A DNA stretch of 5,113 nt from Candidatus Hydrogenedentota bacterium (GTDB lineage Bacteria; Hydrogenedentota; Hydrogenedentia; Hydrogenedentales; SLHB01). The position numbers and the translations under genes were made by a program. The stretch is from positions 1 to 5,113 of the forward strand of contig PUMX01000508.1 of assembly GCA_003552485.1 (NCBI GenBank), written 5' to 3'. This document shows, piece by piece, positions 1 to 5,113 of this stretch; within the stretch, counting starts at the first letter, position 1; every line of letters begins with the position of its first letter. Under the pieces are notes generated by a model that was not told the DNA's origin, did not search any database, and saw only the letters and a program-made list of their open reading frames with translations.

Positions 1-1410
1 ACCGCCATGCGTGAGGTCAAGCGCGCTTTTGATCCCGGCCAACGCATGAACCCCGGCAAGATCATTGGCGACGGAACGTACCGCTTCGATACCAACCTGC
101 GCTGGGGGGCGGGGTATGTAATACCGGCGCCCTTCAAGCCGATGGTCCAGTTTGCGGATAAGGACGAGTCCTTCGTCGGCAACCTCGAACAGTGCAACGG
201 CAACGGCGCCTGCCTGAAGTTGAGCCCCACCATGTGCCCCACCTTTCTCGCCACACGCGAGGAAGACATGTCCACGCGCGGCCGCGCGAACACGATCCGC
301 GCGGTGCTCGATGGACGCCTTCAGGATAGCGACGACCCGCTCGCCTCGCCGGCCCTGGACAACGCGTTGAAATACTGCCTGTCGTGTAAAGCGTGCAAGA
401 CCGAATGCCCTTCGAACGTGGATATGGCGCTGTTGAAAGCTGAACTCCTCCATGCGCGCAAGCGAAAGCACGGATTCAGTATGGCGGACCGCCTCGTGAG
501 CAACGTTGACTGGATAGGCGCATTGGGGACCCTTGCGCCCGGGGTTGCCAACAAGCTTCTGCGTAAGAAGCGGGTAACCAAGCTGAACCGCAAACTGCTC
601 GGCTTGAGCAAGCATCGATCTTTGCCTCTGTTCGCCGCACAACGGTTCGACAAATGGTTCGTCAACCGGGGAGCACAGAGTCCGGCGCCACGCGGCGATA
701 TCGTCCTGTGGGACGACACGACGACGCGCTACTACGAGCCGGCGATCGGCCAAGCCGCGGTCCACGTGCTCGAGGCAGCGGGCTACCGCGTGACACTCGC
801 GAACGAGCGCAAATGCTGCGGACGCCCCGCCTTCAGCGTGGGTAATCTGAAAAAGGCAAAGCACTGTGGCGGGCACAATGTAGCGTTACTCGCAACCCGG
901 CATCCCGATAAACCGATCGTCTTCCTGGAGCCCTCGTGTTTCTCCATGTTCCTTCAAGATTATCGCGAACTCGGAGTGGACGGTGCGGAAGAAGTGGCGA
1001 ATCGTTGCGTCCTTTTCGAGGACTTCGTGCTCGGACTCCTCGAGTCCGAACCGAACGCGCTGGCCTTCGCTTCAAAACCCAGCCGGGTGGCCATCCACAA
1101 TCACTGCCACGCCAAAGCGTTGACGGATGCATCCGCTTCTCATCGGCTCGCAGCATGGTTGCCCCACAACACGGTGACCACACTCGACACGGGATGTTGC
1201 GGCATGGCCGGCGCCTATGGTCTGATGCGCGATACCTACGAGATGTCTGTGAAAACGGGACGCCACATGGCGGAACAGATCAATGCGCTGGAAGCGCAAA
1301 CGAGCATCATCGCCACCGGCACAAGCTGCCGCGCACAAATCGAGCACATGACCGGGGCCAACGCCCTGCACATAGCCCAGTTGCTCGCCAACGCGTTGGA
1401 GGACGAGTGA
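1..1410 (+). CDS. FAD/Fe-S D-2-hydroxyacid dehydrogenase (YdiJ-like), C-terminal part, 5'-truncated
   Basis: The reading frame is open from base 1, so the gene begins upstream; numbering here is from the Met at 7. Residues 1-20 (FDPGQRMNPGKI) match the end of an FAD-linked oxidase C-terminal domain, followed by a linker. A ferredoxin-like part has cysteines at 63, 69 and 77 (CNGNGAC, then TMCP) and a CxxCxxCxxxCP cluster at 124-134, suited to [4Fe-4S] centres. Two cysteine-rich CCG modules follow: CCG at 270-272 with EPSC at 308-311, and HNHCH at 364-368 with CCG at 397-399, ending in a GTSCRAQIEHMTG element near 438-450. This order is that of long single-chain FAD-binding and (Fe-S)-binding oxidoreductases of about 1,000 residues, related to E. 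coli YdiJ, GlcD/GlcF and D-lactate dehydrogenases. These oxidise D-2-hydroxyacids in the cytoplasm or at the inner membrane and pass electrons through the Fe-S centres. The substrate (D-lactate, D-2-hydroxyglutarate, glycolate) cannot be read from this half. No key Cys of the visible half is missing, and no terminator follows the stop. Confidence 0.9.
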   Translation, partial: TAMREVKRAFDPGQRMNPGKIIGDGTYRFDTNLRWGAGYVIPAPFKPMVQFADKDESFVGNLEQCNGNGACLKLSPTMCPTFLATREEDMSTRGRANTIRAVLDGRLQDSDDPLASPALDNALKYCLSCKACKTECPSNVDMALLKAELLHARKRKHGFSMADRLVSNVDWIGALGTLAPGVANKLLRKKRVTKLNRKLLGLSKHRSLPLFAAQRFDKWFVNRGAQSPAPRGDIVLWDDTTTRYYEPAIGQAAVHVLEAAGYRVTLANERKCCGRPAFSVGNLKKAKHCGGHNVALLATRHPDKPIVFLEPSCFSMFLQDYRELGVDGAEEVANRCVLFEDFVLGLLESEPNALAFASKPSRVAIHNHCHAKALTDASASHRLAAWLPHNTVTTLDTGCCGMAGAYGLMRDTYEMSVKTGRHMAEQINALEAQTSIIATGTSCRAQIEHMTGANALHIAQLLANALEDE

Positions 1411-1496
1411 TGGGCCACGGTTATTGAGAAGAATACGGCAAGGCAACCACGCGCGCCGCGCGAGCACATCGTGCGGGAGATCGGCGGCGCAACATG

Positions 1497-1502
1497 AAGG
1501 AG
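1497..1502 (+). promoter_or_regulatory. Shine-Dalgarno of the Asp-box protein gene
   Basis: AAGGAG lies 8 nt before the ATG at 1511. It decides the start over the in-frame TTG at 1424, which has no ribosome binding site and would put 29 arginine-rich residues in front of a good signal peptide. The rest of the 1411-1510 gap shows no clear sigma-70 promoter or terminator; it has only short GC-rich self-complementary bits around 1450-1475. Confidence 0.8.
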
Positions 1503-1510
1503 AAGCGGGC

Positions 1511-2722
1511 ATGAGAGTGGGTCTCGCAACGCGATGGAACACAGCGGTTCTACTGGCCATTTGCGCTGTGGCGCTGGGCGTGCAGGATCGGACGGCGGTT
1601 GCCGAGGACACCGGAGAACGCCCCCGCATCCTCGATGAGATCGGCATTCCCACCGTGGATGTCTCGGCTCAGCGCGAACGTCACGTGACCGTCGCGCAAG
1701 GCACGCAGGAGATATGGAATAGCCACCCGAACACGTTGCTGATGCCGGACGGGAGAATGATGTTTGCCTCGTGGACGCGCCGTGACGACGGTACGCGGCG
1801 GCACGGCGCCCCCGCCGGAAATCTCAAACGCAGCGATGATGGCGGGTTGACGTGGAGCGATCGCCTTGACACTCCAACGGAAAACCCTAACCAGTGGCGG
1901 GAAGCGGCGCGGGGAAATCCGACCATTCACCGCCTTGTGGATAGCGAGGGAGTAGAACGCCTGTTCGTCTTCTCGAGAACGCCTGATCGCGGTTCGATGC
2001 TTCAAGCAGTGTCAGAAGATGGTGGCGAAACATGGTCGCCTATGGAGGAGAATGGGCTGGGGCCGCTGTGGACGCCTCCTCAAAGCGTCATACCCGTTGA
2101 TGATGGCGCCCGGCACTTGATGTGGTACGAGGACAGCCCGGAGGACGAGGACGGCTTTGTCGGCGTTATCTGGCAGAGCGCCAGCACCGATGGCGGGCTC
2201 ACGTGGGGCGAGTCCAGGCCAGTCGTCGAGATGGCCGGCGCGAGCGAGCCCGGAGTGCTGAGGTCGCCCGACGGAAGCCAACTTCTGATGCTCATCCGCG
2301 AGAATGACCGCCGGTACAACTCACTTTATGTCACCAGCGACGATGAAGGCAAGACATGGTCGGCCCCAAAAGAGTTGCCCAGAGCGCTGACCGGCGATCG
2401 GCACGACGGCGTCTACGCCCCCGACGGACGCCTAGTGATTGTATTTCGGGACCGGGCGGAGGAGGCGGACACATACCGTCACTTTGTCGCCTGGGTCGGC
2501 GCGTACGAGGATATTGTAGAGGACCGCGAAGGGGCATACCGGGCGAAACTGCTTCACTGCCATGGGCCCGACACTGGGTATCCCGGAATCGAACTGCTGC
2601 CGGACGGAACCATCGTGGCTACTACCTACGTTCAGTATGAACCCGACGAATTGCACTCGATCGTCAGCGTGCGCTTCACGGTCGAAGAACTCGACGCGCA
2701 GTTACAAGCAGCCGATGATTAA
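1511..2722 (+). CDS. Secreted Asp-box beta-propeller protein, sialidase-superfamily (putative exo-alpha-sialidase)
   Basis: A 403-residue protein. The N-terminus has basic residues R2 and R8, a hydrophobic core at about 11-24 and an AVA site at 29-31, which reads as a Sec signal peptide cleaved after 31. Four Asp boxes (S-x-D-x-G-x-T-W) lie at 108-115, 168-175, 225-232 and 276-283, spaced 51-60 residues apart, as in six-bladed sialidase/BNR propellers. Further strand-like repeats of the form L-x-x-PDGR/T occur near 77-82, 252-255, 304-307 and 363-367. The segments SEPGVL (245-250) with LIRENDRR (261-268), VFRDR (311-315) and GYPGIELLPDGT (356-367) resemble the Glu, Arg and Tyr-bearing blades of GH33-like proteins. 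R263, R313 and Y357 are my guesses for active-site residues. I do not see a classical RIP motif near the N-terminus, so sialic acid cleavage is not established; it may act on another glycan or only bind one. It probably works in the periplasm or outside the cell. No sialic-acid uptake or catabolism gene is next to it. It follows gene 1 by 100 bp on the same strand and converges on the peptidase gene. Confidence 0.85.
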   Translation: MRVGLATRWNTAVLLAICAVALGVQDRTAVAEDTGERPRILDEIGIPTVDVSAQRERHVTVAQGTQEIWNSHPNTLLMPDGRMMFASWTRRDDGTRRHGAPAGNLKRSDDGGLTWSDRLDTPTENPNQWREAARGNPTIHRLVDSEGVERLFVFSRTPDRGSMLQAVSEDGGETWSPMEENGLGPLWTPPQSVIPVDDGARHLMWYEDSPEDEDGFVGVIWQSASTDGGLTWGESRPVVEMAGASEPGVLRSPDGSQLLMLIRENDRRYNSLYVTSDDEGKTWSAPKELPRALTGDRHDGVYAPDGRLVIVFRDRAEEADTYRHFVAWVGAYEDIVEDREGAYRAKLLHCHGPDTGYPGIELLPDGTIVATTYVQYEPDELHSIVSVRFTVEELDAQLQAADD

Positions 2723-2801
2723 CGCGCCGATATTTGCAACTGTCTTACCTAAAGCCAGCGCAACAGGATAAAATCAGAGGCCGCGCCCCGGCAACATAAC
2801 T

Positions 2802-2830
2802 CCGTGGCCGCCGTTCCCCAGGGGTCACGG
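2802..2830. terminator. Possible hairpin at convergent gene ends (weak)
   Basis: Bases 2802-2809 (CCGTGGCC) can pair with 2823-2830 (GGTCACGG shares one G-T wobble), giving an 8-bp stem with a 13-nt loop. It sits between the two converging genes and overlaps the stop codon of the minus-strand gene at 2825-2827. An alternative stem pairs 2807-2813 (GCCGCCG) with 2835-2841 (CGGCGGC). Neither is followed by a T-run on either strand, so this is not a classic intrinsic terminator. The remaining 2723-2801 shows nothing recognisable. Confidence 0.3.
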
Positions 2831-4090
2831 CGCCCGGCGGCGAATCTCTTGGCTTACTTCGCGTTCGAGCAGTAGATAAGTCCGGCGATAGACCTCACGC
2901 AAGGCCTCCTCGGGAGGAACGCCTTCGGCCAACGCATCGAAAAAAGCGAGCAGGCTGCGTTGACCAAACCGGCGCCACAGGTAGTCTACGGTGACATGAG
3001 ACTGCACATAGGCCAATCGCAAATCGTCCGGCGGCATCGTGTGAAGCTGAGAGGCGTCGAGGTCTTCTAAGGCGAACAAACCTTCCCCGGCCTCCGCCTG
3101 CTTGAGTCCGGCATAGTCCGCGCGGGTCAATTCCTTGGAAAAGGTTTCCGCAAGGCCCTCGTTGAGCCACCAAGGGACGCGTTCGCCCGCGAGATAATGA
3201 ACGACAACGTGGGTGTATTCGTGAAACAGCCTACGCTCGAGCTCGGCACTGTCAAGCGAATTTCCTTCGGCGTCACGCACCGGCGCCCGGATCTTCCCAT
3301 CGTAGACCGCGCCTACGTGTCCCCCCAATTGCGTGGCTTCGGCGAACTCGTCCGCATTGTAGATGATGACCTGAATCGGGGTAGGCGGAAACGCGTTGCC
3401 CATTTTTCGGCCGATTTCGCGGTAGGCGCGTTCGAGTACCGAGAGCACTTCGTTTTGCTCGCGGGCGGTGGCGTCGGGAGGATAGCTGATATCGAAATGC
3501 CGCGAACCGGAGCGCCGGAAATCGCGTTCGACATTGGCTTCGCGCCTAGCTTTTTCAATCTTCTCTTGTAGACCAGGCCGGTTGGGCCCCAGTTCCATGA
3601 GGTCATCCCACACCTCAAGCGCCAGTAGCAGGTCATTGGATCGGTAGTATGCATCACCGAGCAGTTCAAGGGCGTCCTTGTTGGCTGGCTCCAGTTCAAC
3701 CGCCTCTTCCAACCGGAAAATGGCGTCAGCCAACCGGTCCAGCCGCAGATTGTAGGAGCCGAGTTGCACCAAAGGCGACGCGTTGCCGGGGTCCGCGTCA
3801 ATAGCGTAGGTGAGCACTTCGGCGGCTATTTCGAAGTCGCCGCCTTGCGCGAGCACGTTGGCGTAGGCCTGATACGCGTTGCATAGGTTGCGGCGCACCG
3901 TCGGGTTGGCCGGCGCTAACTCATGGGCCCTAAAAAAGGCCTCGACGGCCTTCTCCCACTCACCGGCGTTGTAATGCTGCGCGCCGCGAAGGTTGTACTG
4001 CGCCGCTTCCTCCGTGAGCCCTTGCGCCGCCGCGGCTGCGAGCCCCATCAGGCAAAAGCCACAGATGTATAAAAATCTAACGTGAGCCAA
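2825..4090 (-). CDS. Exported TPR protein with C-terminal MA-clan (gluzincin-like) zinc metallopeptidase domain
   Basis: Numbered from the inferred TTG start at 4090, this is 421 residues. The N-terminus (MAHVR, a hydrophobic stretch 6-22 ending in five alanines) is a Sec signal peptide with probable cleavage after 22; there is no lipobox cysteine. Four TPR-like helical hairpins follow at about 28-63, 64-104, 105-138 and 139-172, with typical A/Y/L/P spacing and ends such as ELAPANP and ELEPANK. After a charged linker comes a peptidase domain with HEYTH at 290-294 (bases 3209-3223), giving zinc ligands H290 and H294 and catalytic E291. NEGLAE at 310-315 probably supplies the third ligand, the glutamate E311 or E315. 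This is the peptidase-MA-like/DUF1570 arrangement found in secreted TPR proteins. The HExxH and NEGLAE motifs are intact, so activity is plausible, but the substrate is unknown. The longer frame from an ATG at 4162 would overlap ridA by 70 bp and bury the signal peptide, so I reject it; an internal ATG at 4048 would leave too short a signal. It forms a pair with ridA, 2 nt upstream. Confidence 0.85.
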   Translation of the reverse strand: MAHVRFLYICGFCLMGLAAAAAQGLTEEAAQYNLRGAQHYNAGEWEKAVEAFFRAHELAPANPTVRRNLCNAYQAYANVLAQGGDFEIAAEVLTYAIDADPGNASPLVQLGSYNLRLDRLADAIFRLEEAVELEPANKDALELLGDAYYRSNDLLLALEVWDDLMELGPNRPGLQEKIEKARREANVERDFRRSGSRHFDISYPPDATAREQNEVLSVLERAYREIGRKMGNAFPPTPIQVIIYNADEFAEATQLGGHVGAVYDGKIRAPVRDAEGNSLDSAELERRLFHEYTHVVVHYLAGERVPWWLNEGLAETFSKELTRADYAGLKQAEAGEGLFALEDLDASQLHTMPPDDLRLAYVQSHVTVDYLWRRFGQRSLLAFFDALAEGVPPEEALREVYRRTYLLLEREVSQEIRRRAP

Positions 4091-4092
4091 TA

Positions 4093-4476
4093 CTAATCCA
4101 CCAACGCAATGGCCTCGACCTCCACCTGGATATCCAAGGGGAGGCCTCCGGCCTGGATGCATGTACGCGCAGGGCAGTCTGTAAGGAAAAACTCCTTATA
4201 GACCTCGTTAAATTCCCGAAAATTCTTCATGTCGGCCAAGAAAGCCGTCACCTTTACCACGGATTCAAGGCTCGCGCCCGCGTCTTCCAGCACAGTTTGC
4301 AGATTCCGGAGGGTCAGACGGGCTTCATCTTCGAAGGCGCCGCGTTGCGGCCCGCTTCCATCGGGCGCAAACGGGCCTTGCCCGGAAACGAAAAGCAGGT
4401 TGCCCGCAGCCACGGCATGACTGTAAGCGCCTGCGGCTGGCGGTCCGTTGGCCGAGTATATGCAGCGTTTCTCCAT
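4093..4476 (-). CDS. ridA: RidA family reactive enamine/imine deaminase (YjgF/YER057c/UK114)
   Basis: At 127 residues this is the normal length for the family. RidA proteins are cytoplasmic homotrimers that hydrolyse reactive enamine/imine intermediates, such as 2-aminoacrylate made by PLP enzymes, to ketoacids plus ammonia. Visible family marks are the N-terminal segment GPPAAGAYSHAV with Y18 (Tyr17 of E. coli RidA), LLFVSGQGP at 27-35, the helix with LRNLQTVLEDAGASL at 56-70, VVKVTAFLADM at 73-83, and the C-terminal block CPARTCIQAGGLP (101-113) followed by VEVEAIA (118-124). R104 matches the catalytic Arg105 of E. coli RidA, C106 its Cys107 and E119 its Glu120, so the true RidA active site looks complete. 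I chose the ATG at 4476 because it gives the normal family N-terminus and has AGGGGAG 10 nt upstream; upstream in-frame ATGs at 4503 and 4554 add residues unlike the family. It is first in a pair with the TPR-peptidase gene. Confidence 0.93.
   Translation of the reverse strand: MEKRCIYSANGPPAAGAYSHAVAAGNLLFVSGQGPFAPDGSGPQRGAFEDEARLTLRNLQTVLEDAGASLESVVKVTAFLADMKNFREFNEVYKEFFLTDCPARTCIQAGGLPLDIQVEVEAIALVD
4098..4102 (-). promoter_or_regulatory. Probable ribosome binding site for TTG-started peptidase gene
   Basis: On the minus strand GGTGG lies 7 nt before the TTG at 4090-4088, inside the last codons of ridA. The ridA stop (TAG, 4095-4093) and this start are 2 nt apart, so ribosomes ending ridA could restart here. 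The match to the Shine-Dalgarno consensus is moderate (GGTGG versus GGAGG). Confidence 0.45.
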
Positions 4477-4486
4477 CGTAGCGTTT

Positions 4487-4493
4487 CTCCCCT
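4487..4493 (-). promoter_or_regulatory. Shine-Dalgarno of ridA
   Basis: AGGGGAG on the minus strand, 10 nt before the ATG at 4476-4474. It favours this start over the in-frame ATG at 4503. Confidence 0.65.
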
Positions 4494-4519
4494 GAACACG
4501 CATCTTCTGTGACGTAAAA

Positions 4520-4548
4520 ACGCTATCACACAACCCAGCAGAGGTCAA
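4520..4548 (-). promoter_or_regulatory. Candidate sigma-70 promoter for ridA-peptidase operon
   Basis: On the minus strand, TTGACC (4548-4543, 5 of 6 to the -35 consensus) is separated by exactly 17 nt from TAGCGT (4525-4520). That -10 keeps the most conserved TA and final T and is preceded by TGA, an extended -10 element. Transcription would start near 4513, leaving a leader of about 37 nt before the ridA ATG. The surrounding 4505-4535 stretch is more AT-rich than the genes. This is a by-eye match only. Confidence 0.5.
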
Positions 4549-4614
4549 ATGCACACAGGGCGATTCTACGGCAATGGCCCAGTCTCAGCCGCGTGAAAGG
4601 CGGCGCCGGCGTCG

Positions 4615-4627
4615 TGTACCCTGTACC
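4615..4627 (+). repeat. Short direct repeat TGTACC-C-TGTACC upstream of ddl
   Basis: Two copies of TGTACC with a 7-nt period lie about 70 nt before the ligase start in the divergent intergenic region. It could be a small regulator site or chance. I found no convincing plus-strand promoter for ddl here. Confidence 0.25.
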
Positions 4628-4676
4628 AGCAATCGCGCCAAGCAATAACAACGCAGGGCGCCATGGAGGTAGACAC

Positions 4677-4684
4677 GGAAGGAG
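4677..4684 (+). promoter_or_regulatory. Shine-Dalgarno of ddl
   Basis: GGAAGGAG ends 9 nt before the GTG at 4694. Together with an in-frame stop (TAG) at 4670-4672, it leaves GTG as the only sensible start. Confidence 0.8.
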
Positions 4685-4693
4685 TCAAATCAC

Positions 4694-5113
4694 GTGAAAA
4701 CCCAACAAATCGCTGTGGTAATGGGGGGAATCAGCGCGGAACACGCCGTCTCGCTCAAGAGCGGCCGCATGGTGATGGACAATCTGGATCCCCGGCGCTT
4801 CCACGGCACGCCAATTGTGATAGAGCAAGACGGCTCATGGCGCATTGAGGACGATGCGCCATGCCCGATTCAAGAGGCCATTGCGCGGCTGCCCGAGCGG
4901 GGCATTGATTGCGCATTCCTCGCGCTGCATGGCCCGTTCGGGGAGGACGGCCGGATCCAGGGCCTGCTGGATCTGTTGCATATTCCATACACGGGGTCGC
5001 TTCACGCCTCCAGCGCTTTGTGCATGGATAAACTGCTGAGCAAAGCGGTCATCCGCGACGCGGGTCTGCCCGTAGCGTCACAGCGGCCTGTCAGCCGCGG
5101 AGAATGGTCCTCG
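4694..5113 (+). CDS. ddl: D-alanine--D-alanine ligase, N-terminal 140 residues, 3'-truncated
   Basis: An ATP-grasp enzyme that joins two D-alanines in the cytoplasm for peptidoglycan precursors. The frame opens with GTG and runs off the window; a full protein would be about 300-370 residues. Seen in order: the N-terminal strand and glycine loop IAVVMGG (6-12) with SAEH at 14-17, where E16 matches the substrate-binding Glu15 of E. coli DdlB; FLALHGPFGEDGRIQG at 75-90, the hallmark HGxxGEDGxxQG block; IPYTGS at 97-102; and SALCMDKLLSK at 107-117, where K113 matches the ATP-binding Lys97 of DdlB. The region then enters the central ATP-grasp domain (DAGLPV 122-127). One difference is Ala18 where the family usually has Glu (EHEVSL/EREVSL). 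The first ATG in frame, codon 10, would cut through the glycine loop, so GTG is required. Depsipeptide (D-Ala-D-Lac) specificity cannot be judged because the omega-loop region is outside the window. It is divergent from ridA across 217 bp. Confidence 0.93.
   Translation, partial: MKTQQIAVVMGGISAEHAVSLKSGRMVMDNLDPRRFHGTPIVIEQDGSWRIEDDAPCPIQEAIARLPERGIDCAFLALHGPFGEDGRIQGLLDLLHIPYTGSLHASSALCMDKLLSKAVIRDAGLPVASQRPVSRGEWSS

Noticed and set aside
1447..1475. GC-rich self-complementary stretch after gene 1 as a terminator
   Set aside because: Stems are only about 4 bp (CGCG...CGCG, GCAC...GTGC) with no T-run.
1424..1510. Longer start (TTG at 1424) for the Asp-box protein
   Set aside because: It adds an Arg-rich leader before a normal signal peptide and lacks a Shine-Dalgarno, whereas the ATG at 1511 has AAGGAG at ideal spacing.
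1494..1514. Six-codon ORF (MKEKRA) whose TGA overlaps the ATG at 1511
   Set aside because: Its codons are the Shine-Dalgarno region itself and it has no ribosome binding site of its own; most likely chance.
1072..1653. 193-codon open frame on the minus strand across the end of gene 1 and the start of the Asp-box gene
   Set aside because: It is antisense to two well-supported genes, shows no recognisable domain, and its composition is that expected of a shadow frame in GC-rich DNA.
3197..3571. 124-codon plus-strand open frame inside the TPR-peptidase gene
   Set aside because: It lies opposite the peptidase domain including the HEYTH codons; it has no family motif or independent ribosome binding site that I can see.
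4622..4649. TGTACC ... AATAAC as a ddl promoter
   Set aside because: Only 3 of 6 at -35, the key first and last bases of the -10 are wrong, and spacing is 16; not above chance.
4663..4848. 61-codon ORF starting at ATG 4663 overlapping ddl in another frame
   Set aside because: The ddl frame carries clear family motifs through the overlap; this one has none.

Overview
The window is a high-GC bacterial chromosome segment of ordinary gene density. It holds five protein-coding genes, two of them cut by the window edges. I see no RNA genes, mobile elements, CRISPR arrays or large repeats. A secreted Asp-box (sialidase-fold) protein, a secreted TPR/zinc-peptidase protein and a fused FAD/Fe-S oxidoreductase together would suit a Gram-negative environmental lineage such as Hydrogenedentota or the PVC group. 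That placement is an impression from gene content, not something the sequence proves.

Layout. (1) Positions 1-1410, plus strand: the 3' part of a large D-2-hydroxyacid dehydrogenase-type flavoprotein, covering the tail of the FAD-oxidase domain plus the complete Fe-S/CCG half. (2) 1511-2722, plus strand: a secreted protein with four Asp boxes and a sialidase-like beta-propeller, 100 bp downstream of gene 1, with its own strong Shine-Dalgarno. (3) A convergent junction of about 100 bp with a weak hairpin that overlaps the stop codon of the next gene. (4) 2825-4090, minus strand: an exported protein with four TPR-like repeats followed by a HEYTH zinc-metallopeptidase domain. (5) 4093-4476, minus strand: RidA, an enamine/imine deaminase, directly upstream of the peptidase gene and only 2 nt from its inferred TTG start. 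(6) A 217-bp divergent intergenic region with a plausible promoter for the ridA-peptidase pair. (7) 4694-5113, plus strand: the first 140 residues of a D-alanine--D-alanine ligase with a GTG start, running off the window.

The ridA and TPR-peptidase genes look like a two-gene, probably translationally coupled operon facing away from ddl. The other genes show no evident shared pathway. The ligase points to peptidoglycan precursor synthesis, the flavoprotein to 2-hydroxyacid oxidation, and the propeller protein to extracellular or periplasmic glycan recognition or cleavage. I found no convincing new biological system. The points most worth a second look are the ridA/TPR-peptidase coupling with its easily misannotated start, the propeller protein without a recognisable classical sialidase N-terminal signature, and the GTG-started ligase.
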